In this document: piece after piece, positions 14,541 through 23,239 of the stretch | Layout of the letters: every line of letters starts with the position of its first letter | Numbering within the stretch: position 1 is the first letter of the stretch | DNA from: Streptomyces sp. NRRL S-37 | GTDB taxonomy: Bacteria > Actinomycetota > Actinomycetes > Streptomycetales > Streptomycetaceae | NCBI RefSeq assembly: GCF_000721605.1 | Contig: NZ_JOIZ01000016.1 | Location: 62,001 to 126,000, forward strand | DNA length: 64,000 nt | Reading direction: 5' to 3' | Translations under genes and position numbers: made by a program | The notes under the pieces: model-generated | What the model was told of the DNA's origin: nothing | The model's database searches: none | What the model saw: only the letters and a program-made list of their open reading frames with translations

Positions 14541-15386
14541 ATGCCCAAGCTCCCGCACCCCACGCCCGAAGCACTCCGCCGTGACCCCCTGCCCCTGCGG
14601 GGCCGGACCGCGCTGGTCACCGGGGCCAGCCGGCGCGGCGGCATCGGTCATGCCGTGGCCCGGCGTCTCGCCGCCTACGGGGCGAGCGTCTACCTGCACC
14701 ACCACGTGCCGCACGACGCCGCCATGCCCTGGGGCGCGGACCGGCCCGAGGCCGTGACCGCCTCCGTGCGCGACGCCCTCGGCGACCCCGATGCGACCGT
14801 GCTCGCCGGTCCCGGCGACCTCACCGACCCCGCGGCCCCCGCCGAACTGCACGCCCGCGCGACCGAGGCGCTCGGCGGACGGCTCGACATCCTCGTCGCC
14901 AACCATGCCCTCAGCGGCTCCGACGGCGACCTCGACACGATCGACGCCGCCATGCTCGACGCGCACTGGGCCGTCGACGCCCGCTCGGTGCTGCTGCTCG
15001 TCCAGGCCCACGCCCGGCACCGAGCGGCCCTGCCGCCGCACACCCCGGGCGGGCGCGTGATGATGATGACCTCCGGGCAGGACATCGCCGGCGGCATGCC
15101 CGGCGAGATCGCCTACGCCCTCCAGAAGGGCGCCCTCGCCTCCATCACCCGCTCCCTGGCCACCACCCTGGCCGGGTATGCGGTCACCGTGAACACCGTC
15201 AACCCCGGCCCTGTGGACACGGACTACCTGACCGGCGACGCCTATGACGCCGTCGCCGCCCTTTTCCCCGCCGGCCGCTGGGGCATGCCCGACGACCCCG
15301 CCCGCCTCATCGCGTGGCTGGCCACGGACGAGGCGGACTGGATCACCGGTCAGGTCATCGACTCCGAAGGCGGCTTCCGGCGCTGA
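14541..15386 (+). CDS. Short-chain dehydrogenase/reductase (SDR)
   Basis: A 281-aa Rossmann oxidoreductase of the SDR family. The cofactor motif is VTGASRRGGIGHAVARR (TGxxxGxG, about residues 27-43). The catalytic Ser lies in MMMTSGQDIAGG and the YxxxK pair in IAYALQKGALASITRSL. The C-terminus has the usual NTVNPGPVDT and EGGF endings. It probably reduces a carbonyl or oxidises an alcohol with NAD(P)H; the substrate is unknown. It has no operon partner: upstream is the duplicated spacer and downstream a convergent peptidase gene 15 bp away. Confidence 0.9.
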   Translation: MPKLPHPTPEALRRDPLPLRGRTALVTGASRRGGIGHAVARRLAAYGASVYLHHHVPHDAAMPWGADRPEAVTASVRDALGDPDATVLAGPGDLTDPAAPAELHARATEALGGRLDILVANHALSGSDGDLDTIDAAMLDAHWAVDARSVLLLVQAHARHRAALPPHTPGGRVMMMTSGQDIAGGMPGEIAYALQKGALASITRSLATTLAGYAVTVNTVNPGPVDTDYLTGDAYDAVAALFPAGRWGMPDDPARLIAWLATDEADWITGQVIDSEGGFRR

Positions 15387-15401
15387 CGGCGCCGGACCGG
15401 C

Positions 15402-17099
15402 TCACAGCGCCGACAGCTCGTCCACCAGGTCGTCCAGGCCCAGCGAGCCCTGGGACAGGGCGGCCATGTGCCACGCCTTGAGGTCGAAGGCGTCGCCGTG
15501 CCGCTCGCGGGCCTTCTCCCGGCCCAGCAGCCATGCCCGCTCGCCCAGCTTGTAGCCGATCGCCTGGCCCGGGATCGTCAGATAGCGGGTCAGCTCGCTC
15601 TCCACGAAGTCCGCCGGGCGGCTGCTGTGCGCCCCGAAGAACTCCTCGGCCAGCTCGGGCGTCCAGCGCTCGCCCGGGTGGAACGGCGAGTCCGCCGGGA
15701 TCTCCAGCTCCAGGTGCATGCCGATGTCGACGATGACCCGGGCCGCCCGCATCATCTGCGCGTCCAGGTAGCCCAGCCGCTCCTCCGCGTCCGCGAGGAA
15801 CCCGAGCTCGTCCATCAGCCGCTCCGCGTACAGCGCCCAGCCCTCCGCGTTGGCGCTGACCATGCCCACGGAGGCCTGGTAGCGGGAGAGGTTCTCTGAC
15901 ACGTGCACCCACTGCGCGAGCTGCAGGTGATGGCCGGGGACGCCCTCGTGGTACCAGGTCGAGACCAGGTCGTAGACCGGGAAGCGGGTCAGGCCCATCG
16001 TGGGCAGCCAGGTGCAGCCCGGCCGGGAGAAGTCCTCCGACGGGGGCGTGTAGTACGGCGCCGCCGCGCTCCCCGCCGGGGCGATCCGCGATTCCACCCT
16101 CCGCACCCGCTCGGCGAGGTCGAAGTGGGTGCCGTCCAGGGACTCGATCGCCCGGTCCATCAGGCCCTGGAGCCACGCGCGGACCTCGTCGACGCCCTCG
16201 ATGTGCCGGCCGTGCTCGTCCAGGTGCGCCAGCGCCACCCACGGCGTGGCGGCCCCCGGCAGGATCTTCTCGGCCTCCTTCCTCATCTCGCCGAGCAGCC
16301 GGTGGTACTCCGACCAGCCGTACGCGTACGCCTCGTCCAGGTCGAGATCGGTCCCGTTGTAGTAGCGGGCCCAGCGGGCGTAGCGCTCCCGGCCCACCGT
16401 GTTCGGCGCGCCCTCGATGGCCGGCGCGTACACGTCGCGCATCCAGTCACGCAGCTCCACGACGGCCGCGGTCGCCGCGCGGGCGCCCTCGTCCAGCTCC
16501 GCGCGCAGCGCGTCCGGTCCCGCGGCGGCGAAGTCCTCGAACCAGCCCCGGCCCTCACCGGTGTCCGCCCACTCGCCGAGCTGCCCGATGAACGTCTCCG
16601 TCGGGCGCGGAGCCGCGTACAGCTTGCGCTCCAGGCCCAGCGCGAGGGACTCCCGGTAGCCCGCCAGCGCGGCCGGCACCGCGCGCAGCCGCTCGGCGAT
16701 CGCCGCCCAGTCCTCCTCCGTCTCCGCCGGCGTCACGGTGAACACCTCGCGCACCGAGTGCGCGACCGTGCCCAGGTTGCCGACCGCGCGCAGGCCCTCG
16801 TCGGCCTCGTGTACGGCGAGTTCGGCGGTGAGCCGCTCGCGCAGCAGGCGGGCGCAGCGGCGCTCGATGCCGCTGTCCGCGCCGGGCCGCCGCTCGGCCT
16901 CGTCGAGCCGCGCGAGGGTGGCCCGCTGGAGCTCGGCGAGCGCCTCCTGTCCGGCGGGCGAGAGATCGGGCAGCCGGGAGGAGCTCTCCTTCACTCCGAG
17001 GAACGTTCCGGTGACCGGGTCGAGGGCGATGAGCTCGTCGACGTAGGTGTCGGCGACCTGACGGGGAAGCGCGCTGTTGGTCTGAGACATGCGGCCCAT
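15402..17099 (-). CDS. DUF885 zinc-peptidase-like protein
   Basis: A 565-aa cytosolic protein of the DUF885 family, which resembles thermolysin-like metallopeptidases. The metal motif is WYHEGVPGHHLQLAQW, with the HExxxHH-like spacing typical of DUF885, and SANAEGWALYAERLM supplies the downstream Glu. No signal peptide is seen. ATG 17099 (preceded by GAGGAG, spacing about 11) or ATG 17090 could be the start. It lies 23 bp downstream of an lrp gene on the same strand and may share its transcript. The peptide substrate is unknown. Confidence 0.88.
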   Translation of the reverse strand: MGRMSQTNSALPRQVADTYVDELIALDPVTGTFLGVKESSSRLPDLSPAGQEALAELQRATLARLDEAERRPGADSGIERRCARLLRERLTAELAVHEADEGLRAVGNLGTVAHSVREVFTVTPAETEEDWAAIAERLRAVPAALAGYRESLALGLERKLYAAPRPTETFIGQLGEWADTGEGRGWFEDFAAAGPDALRAELDEGARAATAAVVELRDWMRDVYAPAIEGAPNTVGRERYARWARYYNGTDLDLDEAYAYGWSEYHRLLGEMRKEAEKILPGAATPWVALAHLDEHGRHIEGVDEVRAWLQGLMDRAIESLDGTHFDLAERVRRVESRIAPAGSAAAPYYTPPSEDFSRPGCTWLPTMGLTRFPVYDLVSTWYHEGVPGHHLQLAQWVHVSENLSRYQASVGMVSANAEGWALYAERLMDELGFLADAEERLGYLDAQMMRAARVIVDIGMHLELEIPADSPFHPGERWTPELAEEFFGAHSSRPADFVESELTRYLTIPGQAIGYKLGERAWLLGREKARERHGDAFDLKAWHMAALSQGSLGLDDLVDELSAL

Positions 17100-17122
17100 C
17101 CTGGTACGCGACTCCTCGCACG

Positions 17123-17614
17123 TCACCCGGTTTGAGCTGTGGGCGAAGGCGGCAGCAGGGGGCCGCAGTCCCACTGCTGGAAGATCAGCCGGGTCTCCAC
17201 ACGGGCCACCTCCCGCCGGGCGGTGAACTCGTCGAGCACCAGCCGTTGCAGATCCGCCATGTCCGCGACCGCGACATGCACCAGATAGTCGTCGGGGCCG
17301 GTCAGGTGGAACACGGTCAGCGACTCCGGCAGCGCCCGGATCCGCTCCACGAACGGCCCCACCAGCTCCCGGCGGTGCGGTCTGACCTGCACCGACAGCA
17401 GCGCCTGGAGCCCGCGCCCCAGCTTGGCGGGATCCAGCTTCAGCCGGTGCCCGAGGATCACGCCACAGCGGCGCAGCCGGGTCACCCGGTCCAGACAGGT
17501 CGACGGCGCGACCCCGACCTGCGCGGCGAGATCCCGGTACGTCGTCCGGGCGTCGTTCTGCAACAGCCGCAGCAGATGGAGGTCCACCGGATCCAGTACG
17601 ACAGATTCGGCCAC
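17123..17614 (-). CDS. Lrp/AsnC-family regulator (beside PLP trans-sulfuration gene)
   Basis: A 163-aa Lrp/AsnC protein with an N-terminal HTH (YRDLAAQVGVAPSTCLDRVTRLRRCG, about residues 26-51) and a C-terminal RAM domain (FHLTGPDDYLVHVAVADMADLQ). It begins at GTG 17614, 60 bp from the divergent start of a cystathionine gamma-lyase/methionine gamma-lyase gene. This pairing resembles Lrp-type activators of methionine gamma-lyase (MdeR/DecR-like), so the target is probably that gene. No Shine-Dalgarno is visible, which fits leaderless translation. Confidence 0.9.
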   Translation of the reverse strand: MAESVVLDPVDLHLLRLLQNDARTTYRDLAAQVGVAPSTCLDRVTRLRRCGVILGHRLKLDPAKLGRGLQALLSVQVRPHRRELVGPFVERIRALPESLTVFHLTGPDDYLVHVAVADMADLQRLVLDEFTARREVARVETRLIFQQWDCGPLLPPSPTAQTG

Positions 17615-17674
17615 CGGCCGAACGTAACACGGGTTTCTGCTCCTTTGACCCGTTCGGTGTTCACCCTTCCGTCC

Positions 17675-18862
17675 ATGGACTTGGGCATGGACATGCGACG
17701 CACCACCCGCGCACTCGCCACCGAGGCCGTGCACGCAGGCCGCGACGACCTCGCCGGACTGGGACTGCACGCCCCGCCGATCGACCTGTCGACCACCTAC
17801 CCCTCGTACGACAGCCGCGCCGAGGCCGCCCGCATCGACGCCTTCGCCACCACCGGCGCCGAGCCGGAGGGCCCGCCCGTCTACGGACGGCTCGGCAACC
17901 CGACCGTCGCACGCTTCGAGACCGCCCTCGCCCACCTGGAGGGCACGGAGTCGGCGGTCGCGTTCGCCAGCGGCATGGCCGCGCTCAGCGCCGTCCTGCT
18001 GGTCCGCGGCTCGACGGGACTGCGGCACGTCGTCGCCGTACGTCCCCTGTACGGGTGCAGCGACCATCTGCTGACCGCCGGACTGCTCGGCTCCGAGGTG
18101 ACCTGGACCGACCCGGCCGGAGTCGCCGACGCGCTGCGCCCCGACACCGGCCTGGTGCTCGTGGAGACCCCGGCCAACCCCACGCTCGCCGAGATCGACC
18201 TGCGGGCCGTCGCCCACGCCTGCGGCTCCGTGCCGCTGCTCGTCGACAACACCTTCGCCACACCGGTCCTCCAGCGTCCGGCCGCGCACGGGGCACGCCT
18301 GGTACTGCACAGCGCCACCAAGTACCTCGGCGGGCACGGGGACGTCCTGGCGGGCGTGGTGGCCTGCGACGAGGAGTTCGCCGGGCGGCTGCGCCAGGTG
18401 CGGTTCGCCACGGGCGGCGTGCTGCACCCGCTGGCCGGATACCTGCTGCTGCGCGGCCTGTCGACCCTGCCGGTACGGGTGCGGGCCGCGTCCGCGAACG
18501 CCGCCGAACTCGCCGGCCGGCTCACCGCCGACCCACGCGTGGCCCGGGTGCACTACCCGCGCATCGGCGGGGCGATGGTCTCCTTCGAGGTGCACGGGGA
18601 CCCGCACGAGGTGATCGCCGGCGTACGCCTGATCACCCCGGCCGTCAGCCTGGGCAGTGTGGACTCCCTCATCCAGCACCCGGCCTCCATCAGCCATCGC
18701 ATCGTCGACGCCGACGACCGCAGGGACGCCGGGGTGAGCGACCGGCTGCTGAGGCTCTCGGTCGGCCTGGAGGACGTCGAGGACCTGTGGGCCGACCTGG
18801 ACGTGGCCCTGGGGGAGCGGGCCGGGACGCCCGCACCGGCGGAGGCGTCGGCCCGGGGCTGA
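17675..18862 (+). CDS. PLP-dependent trans-sulfuration enzyme (cystathionine/methionine gamma-lyase family)
   Basis: A 395-aa Cys/Met-metabolism PLP enzyme. The family motifs are YGRLGNPTVARFETALAHLE, FASGMAALSAVLL, the Asp-containing PLVDNTFATPVLQ and the PLP-lysine motif LHSATKYLGGHGD (Lys about residue 213). C-terminal SLGSVDSLIQHPAS is typical of gamma-lyases and homocysteine/methionine lyases. It should cleave or form C-S bonds in cystathionine, methionine or cysteine conjugates. The divergent Lrp regulator suggests amino-acid-induced degradation rather than biosynthesis. The first ATG (17675) has no clear ribosome site; ATG 17687 or 17693 are alternatives. Confidence 0.88.
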   Translation: MDLGMDMRRTTRALATEAVHAGRDDLAGLGLHAPPIDLSTTYPSYDSRAEAARIDAFATTGAEPEGPPVYGRLGNPTVARFETALAHLEGTESAVAFASGMAALSAVLLVRGSTGLRHVVAVRPLYGCSDHLLTAGLLGSEVTWTDPAGVADALRPDTGLVLVETPANPTLAEIDLRAVAHACGSVPLLVDNTFATPVLQRPAAHGARLVLHSATKYLGGHGDVLAGVVACDEEFAGRLRQVRFATGGVLHPLAGYLLLRGLSTLPVRVRAASANAAELAGRLTADPRVARVHYPRIGGAMVSFEVHGDPHEVIAGVRLITPAVSLGSVDSLIQHPASISHRIVDADDRRDAGVSDRLLRLSVGLEDVEDLWADLDVALGERAGTPAPAEASARG

Positions 18863-18880
18863 GGCCGGGTACCCGGGGGA

Positions 18881-18908
18881 CGGCCCGGCGCATCGCACCG
18901 CCGGGCCG
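18881..18908. terminator. Hairpin between convergent genes
   Basis: A 10-bp perfect stem, CGGCCCGGCG/CGCCGGGCCG, with an 8-nt loop, followed on the plus strand by CTCTTC. It stands between the PLP enzyme stop and the convergent acetyltransferase stop and is probably a bidirectional intrinsic-type terminator. Confidence 0.65.
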
Positions 18909-18985
18909 CTCTTCGGACGCCCGCGCGGCGGCCATGCCCTCGTGCTCGCGCGCGGTGCCGGTGCCGCGCGCCCGCGCGTGACGGG

Positions 18986-20260
18986 CTACGGCCGGCCGAC
19001 CCGCTCGCCGTGCTCCCGCCCCTCCTCCGCGCGGCGGTCCGCCGCGACGTCCAGGCGGGCCGTGACGACCAGCGTGCCCTCCTCGATCTGGTAGTCGAGC
19101 GGCAGCCCCAGGCCGCGCATCGCGGCGACCATGCCGGTGTTCGACGCCTGCGTCACGGCGTACACCTGGGCGCAGCCGTCCTCGGCCGCCATCGCCACCA
19201 GCCGGGTGAGCAGCTCGGAGCCGATGCCCCGCCGCTGCCAGGCGTCCTCCACGACCAGCGCAACCTCGGTCTCGTCGCCGTCCCACAGCAGATGGCCGAG
19301 GCCGACGATGCGGCCCGAGGCGGTCTGCGCGGCGAGCGTGCGGCCGAAGCGCGGGCTGAGCAGGTGGTTCAGATAGCGGTCGGCGTCGCCGACCGGCCCG
19401 TGGTATCGCATGCGCAGGGTCTCGGTGGAGCACCGTTCGTGCATCGCCCGTGCGGCCGCCAGATCGCCGGTGTCCGCGCGGCGCACGGAGACGGCACTGC
19501 CCTCGGGCAGCGTGAGGACGTCACGGCCGCGCGGGATCCGCGGCCCGAGCCGGGCGTCCAGCTCCACGAGTGCCCGCGCGCGGGCGAACTCGGTGGGGGT
19601 GAACGGCAGATACGGCCGCTCCACGGTGATCACCCCGCCCTCCGGGGCGCGCAGCCGGATCACGGTGTCCTCCAGGGAGCCCTCCTCGGGCACGGTCGCG
19701 GTCGCGCGGTGACCGCCGCCCGGCAGGGAGCGGATCGTGCACCGGCCCAGCAGCTGGCGCAGCGCGAGCGGCAGTTCGGCCGCGTCCTGCGCGGTGCGGG
19801 CGGCCAGCCCGAGGACCCGGGTCGGCGCGTCCACCAGATCGTGGGCGTCGGCCCGCTCGGTCCAGGTGTCCGCGCCCCCGGCGAGCGACACGGCGGCGAC
19901 GAGGTCCGTCCCCTCCGGCGCCCGCAGCAGGAACTCGTCGACGGTGTCCTCGCCCAGCGGGTGCGTCTGCAGGCTCAGGATGTCGACCCGCCGCTCGGCC
20001 AGCGCCGTGCAGAGCGTGGCCAGCGCGCCCGGTTCGTCCTTCACCGTCGTCCGCATCCGCCACAGCACGCTGCCGCCGGCCCCGGCGGAGGGCGGCGGGG
20101 CACCGCCGGTATCGTGCGCCGGCGGTGCGTGGCCGTGGCGGCGTACCCACCAGGCGTGGAACGCCGCCGTGCACCGCGCGGCGAGTCCGGCCGGGTCCCG
20201 GCGGCCGTTCGCGGGGCCGCCGTGCGGGGTGTTCGTCACTTCAGACATGTCTCGACTCAT
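18986..20260 (-). CDS. ACT-domain GNAT acetyltransferase (amino-acid-regulated type)
   Basis: A 424-aa two-domain protein. An ACT domain at about residues 65-140 (VLWRMRTTVKDEPGALATL, VDILSLQTHPLGEDTVDEFLL) is followed by a linker domain. A C-terminal GNAT fold occupies about 260-410 (SVRRADTGDLAAARAM, VALVVEDAWQRRGIGSELL). Actinobacteria have ACT-GNAT protein lysine acetyltransferases whose activity is tuned by amino acids such as Asn or Cys and which target acyl-CoA synthetases; this gene fits that class. ATG 20260 or 20248 could be the start; neither has a strong ribosome site. A 14-bp palindrome lies 25 bp upstream. Confidence 0.85.
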   Translation of the reverse strand: MSRDMSEVTNTPHGGPANGRRDPAGLAARCTAAFHAWWVRRHGHAPPAHDTGGAPPPSAGAGGSVLWRMRTTVKDEPGALATLCTALAERRVDILSLQTHPLGEDTVDEFLLRAPEGTDLVAAVSLAGGADTWTERADAHDLVDAPTRVLGLAARTAQDAAELPLALRQLLGRCTIRSLPGGGHRATATVPEEGSLEDTVIRLRAPEGGVITVERPYLPFTPTEFARARALVELDARLGPRIPRGRDVLTLPEGSAVSVRRADTGDLAAARAMHERCSTETLRMRYHGPVGDADRYLNHLLSPRFGRTLAAQTASGRIVGLGHLLWDGDETEVALVVEDAWQRRGIGSELLTRLVAMAAEDGCAQVYAVTQASNTGMVAAMRGLGLPLDYQIEEGTLVVTARLDVAADRRAEEGREHGERVGRP

Positions 20261-20284
20261 ACAGCCACTGTGAAGGAACCGTGT

Positions 20285-20298
20285 TTCGTGATCACGAA
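20285..20298. promoter_or_regulatory. 14-bp perfect palindrome upstream of the ACT-GNAT gene
   Basis: TTCGTGATCACGAA is perfectly self-complementary and lies in the 98-bp gap between phoD and the acetyltransferase gene, 25 bp from the acetyltransferase ATG. Position and symmetry suggest a dimeric repressor or activator site. The binding protein is unknown. Confidence 0.5.
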
Positions 20299-20358
20299 CG
20301 TACTGTGACTGATGGGTAAAGCGCGCTTCTGACCGTTTTGTTGAGTTGCCGACCGAAG

Positions 20359-21945
20359 TTACTGGCCGACCAGGCCCGGCCGCAGCGTCTTCGTGAACAG
20401 CACGGTGCCGTCCTGCTCCCGCATCCGCACCGTCAACTCGCCGCTGTCGCCGTCGATGTCGACCTCGCCGAAGAACTGGTAACCGCCGATGGGCGAGACG
20501 TTCGAGGCGCTCGGCGCCTTCACCCACACCCGCTCGGGGCCGAAGGTGCCGTCGAGCGCGCTGGCCGGGAAGGCGCCCGCGTTCAGCGGACCGGAGACGA
20601 ACTCCCAGAACGGCTCGAAGTCGTCGAAAGCGGCCCGCGAGGGCTGGTAATGCTGTGCCGAGGTGTGGTGCACGTCGGCCGTCAGCCACACCGTACCGGT
20701 GATCCGCCGGTGCTTGACGAACCGCAGCAGCTCCGCGATCTGCAACTCCCGCCCCAGCGGCGCCCCCGGGTCGCCCTGGGCCACCGCCTCCACGTTCTGC
20801 CTGCCCTCGGTCGTGTCGGGCACGACGAGACCGATCGGCATGTCGGCGGCGATCACCTTCCACACCGCCCGCGACCGCGACAGCTCCCGCTTGAGCCACT
20901 CCAGCTGCTCCCGCCCGAGGATGCCCTGCGGGTCCACGGTCTGGTCACCGGAGGAGTTGGCGTTGCGGTACGTCCGCATGTCCAGCACGAACACGTCGAG
21001 CAGCGGCCCCTGCCGCAGCACCCGGTACACCCGGCCCTCCCGGGCACCCGGCCGCAGCGTGGACATCGGGAAGTACTCGCCGAACGCGCGCCGCGCCCGG
21101 GCGGCCAGCACGTCGACGCTCTTCTCCGTGTACCGGGCGTCCGTGTCGGCGATCCGCTGGCCCGGGTACCAGTTGTTGCGCACCTCGTGGTCGTCCCACT
21201 GCACGATGGACGGCACCTGGGCGTTGAACCGGCGCAGGTTCTCGTCCAGCAGGTTGTAGCGGAAGTTGCCCCGGAACTCGGCCAGGGTCTCGGCGACCTT
21301 GGCCTTCTCCTCGGTGGTGAGGTTCCGCCAGACGCCGCCGTCCGGCAGGGCGGCGGTCGCGGAGAGGGGTCCGTCGGCGTAGATGGTGTCGCCGCTGAAC
21401 AGGAAGAAGTCGGGGTCGAGCCGGGCCATCGCGTCGAAGATGCGGTAGCCGCCGACGTCGGGATTGATGCCCCAGCCCTGCCCCGCCAGGTCGCCCGACC
21501 ACAGGAACCGCACACCGTCCCGGCGCCGGGCGGCGACCGTGCGGAACGTGCCGGTGACCGGCTCACCGGTGCGGCGCGGGTCGTCGGGGTCGGCGAGCAG
21601 CACCCGGTAGTGGATCTGCTCGCCGGACGGCAGCCCGTGCAGCCGGGTCGTACCGGTGAAGTCGGTGCCCGGGCCGAGCAGCGGACCGTGCCATCTGTGC
21701 GGGCGGCGGAACGACTCGGTCGCCGACGTCTCGACGATCATCCGCGCCGGACGGTCGGAGCGTACCCACACCAGCCCCGAGTCACGGGTGACGTCGCCGG
21801 TCTGCACGCCCCATTCGGCCCGTGGGCGCCCGGAGAGGGCGAAGGCGGGCGCCGCGCCGAGCGCGGTGGGCAGGGTCAGGGCCGCCGAGGCCGCGAGCGA
21901 GCCGCGCAGCACGGCGCGGCGGCCGGGGAGCGGACGGTGTGACAT
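20359..21945 (-). CDS. phoD: Secreted PhoD-type alkaline phosphatase/phosphodiesterase
   Basis: A 528-aa exported metallophosphatase. A Tat signal (PGRRAVLRGSLAASAALTL, residues 7-25) ends near AFA. A PhoD N-terminal domain (GVQTGDVTRDSGLVWVRSD) follows. The catalytic metal sites are FLWSGDLAGQGWG, FFLFSGDTIYADG, VQWDDHEVRNNW and the C-terminal WLTADVHHTSAQ. PhoD releases phosphate from phosphodiesters and monoesters, including teichoic acids, outside the cell. The ATG is set by GGAGG at 9-nt spacing. Two contiguous 11-nt PHO-box units upstream point to PhoP control under phosphate starvation. Confidence 0.94.
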   Translation of the reverse strand: MSHRPLPGRRAVLRGSLAASAALTLPTALGAAPAFALSGRPRAEWGVQTGDVTRDSGLVWVRSDRPARMIVETSATESFRRPHRWHGPLLGPGTDFTGTTRLHGLPSGEQIHYRVLLADPDDPRRTGEPVTGTFRTVAARRRDGVRFLWSGDLAGQGWGINPDVGGYRIFDAMARLDPDFFLFSGDTIYADGPLSATAALPDGGVWRNLTTEEKAKVAETLAEFRGNFRYNLLDENLRRFNAQVPSIVQWDDHEVRNNWYPGQRIADTDARYTEKSVDVLAARARRAFGEYFPMSTLRPGAREGRVYRVLRQGPLLDVFVLDMRTYRNANSSGDQTVDPQGILGREQLEWLKRELSRSRAVWKVIAADMPIGLVVPDTTEGRQNVEAVAQGDPGAPLGRELQIAELLRFVKHRRITGTVWLTADVHHTSAQHYQPSRAAFDDFEPFWEFVSGPLNAGAFPASALDGTFGPERVWVKAPSASNVSPIGGYQFFGEVDIDGDSGELTVRMREQDGTVLFTKTLRPGLVGQ

Positions 21946-22245
21946 GGGATGCGCCTCCAGGGACGGGATCCGGCCAGTGTGCGCGACCACACCTACGCGG
22001 ACGGCGCGGCCCGCACGCGAACACCGGGTGAACAACTCGCACGGGCGGGGGAGCGGGCCCCTGCCGGGCGGCGGCCGGCCGGGTCACGGTTCGACGGCAG
22101 CCGGGTCCCCGGGGCGAGCCGCACCGCCTCGCGCGGCGCGCGGTCTCACGGAGGCGGCGGGCCCTTCGAGGCCGGTCCGCGGTGCCGCCAGGACAGGACC
22201 GCACCGGGCGTTCCGGAAACGGGGCCGGCGTCGTACGGTCCGTCC
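21946..22245. other. Intergenic region upstream of phoD, about 300 bp
   Basis: It holds the phoD leader and a PHO box (see the separate entry) in the half nearest phoD. I see no convincing gene or terminator in the remaining GC-rich part up to the hydrolase stop. Confidence 0.6.
22012..22033 (-). promoter_or_regulatory. PHO box (PhoP direct-repeat units) upstream of phoD
   Basis: On the minus strand two adjacent 11-nt units read GTTCACCCGGT and GTTCGCGTGCG. The first matches the Streptomyces PhoP repeat consensus (GTTCAYYYRGC-like) and the second matches at the GTTC core. They lie about 70-90 bp before the phoD ATG, with a possible -10 (TAGGTG) 16 nt downstream of the second unit. Confidence 0.7.
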
Positions 22246-23076
22246 TCAGCGGCTGCCGTCGAGGATGACGCGCGCGACCAGCGCCGGGTCGTCGTTCATC
22301 GGGACGTGACCGCAGCCGGGCAGCCGGACCAGCCGGGCCCGGGGGATGATCCGCTTGGCGCGGACGCCCTGGCGGGGGATCAGCAGCCGGTCCCGGGAGC
22401 CCCAGGCGACGGTCACCGGGATGCCGGGCACGTCGTCGGTGAACCGTACGGCGGTGCCCGCGCGGAGGGTCTCGGCGAAACCGGTGGCCCCGGCGAGCGC
22501 GAGCGTCTCGGCGACCACGGCCTCGGGGGAACGCCGCCCGGGACGGGCGTAGATGGTGCTGGTCAGCGCCGCCCGGCCGGCCGCGGAGCGGGCGAGGCGC
22601 TCGACCAGCGGAAGCGGCATCCGCTCCGCGATCCGCCGCATGGCGGTCAGCACGCCGAAGGCGTACCGCCGCTCGGCCTGCGTCCAGAAGCCCGCCGGGG
22701 ACAGGGCGGTGACGGACCGTACGAGCCGTTCCCGGCCGAGTTCCAGGGCCAGCAGGCCGCCGAGCGAGTTGCCCGCGACATGCGGCCGGCCGAGCTCCAG
22801 TTTCTCGCACAGGGCGCCTAGGGCGGCGTTCATGGTCGGCAGGTCGTGGGCGAGGCCGCCGGGCAGCGACGGGGAGGCGCCGAAGCCGGGCAGGTCCACG
22901 GCGGTCACCTCGCGCTCGGTCGCCAGGATGTCCACCACCGGGTCCCAGGCCTGGCGGTGATGACCGATGCCGTGCAGCAGGAGCAGTGGTTCGCCGCGGC
23001 CCACGCGCGCGTAGGACAGGGTCACCGGCTGCGGGCCGAGGGGAGAGGTGACCTCGAAGGAGACGGTCGCGGACAT
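22246..23076 (-). CDS. Alpha/beta-fold hydrolase
   Basis: A 276-aa cytosolic alpha/beta hydrolase. The oxyanion loop LLLHGIGHHRQAWDP (about residues 33-47), nucleophile elbow HVAGNSLGGLLALE (Ser about 107), acid region WGSRDRLLIP and catalytic His in GCGHVPMNDDP are all present. Substrate is unknown; epoxide-hydrolase, haloperoxidase and esterase relatives share this pattern. ATG 23076 has GAGGAG at 8-nt spacing. It is divergent from an ECF41 sigma-factor gene, so the sigma factor may control it. Confidence 0.88.
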   Translation of the reverse strand: MSATVSFEVTSPLGPQPVTLSYARVGRGEPLLLLHGIGHHRQAWDPVVDILATEREVTAVDLPGFGASPSLPGGLAHDLPTMNAALGALCEKLELGRPHVAGNSLGGLLALELGRERLVRSVTALSPAGFWTQAERRYAFGVLTAMRRIAERMPLPLVERLARSAAGRAALTSTIYARPGRRSPEAVVAETLALAGATGFAETLRAGTAVRFTDDVPGIPVTVAWGSRDRLLIPRQGVRAKRIIPRARLVRLPGCGHVPMNDDPALVARVILDGSR

Positions 23077-23239
23077 GAGGGTGCTCCTCGTCTGGGACTC
23101 GCGGAAAGGGACGCCGCCCGGCGTCGTAGACAGCTTGTCAGCAATTACTACCGACGGGTAGCCCCACGGTCGGCGTGTCCCGCCGGCCGCCGGCCGGTGC
23201 CGCCTGGACACGGCCGCGCGGGTCGGCTGGGATGGTGCC

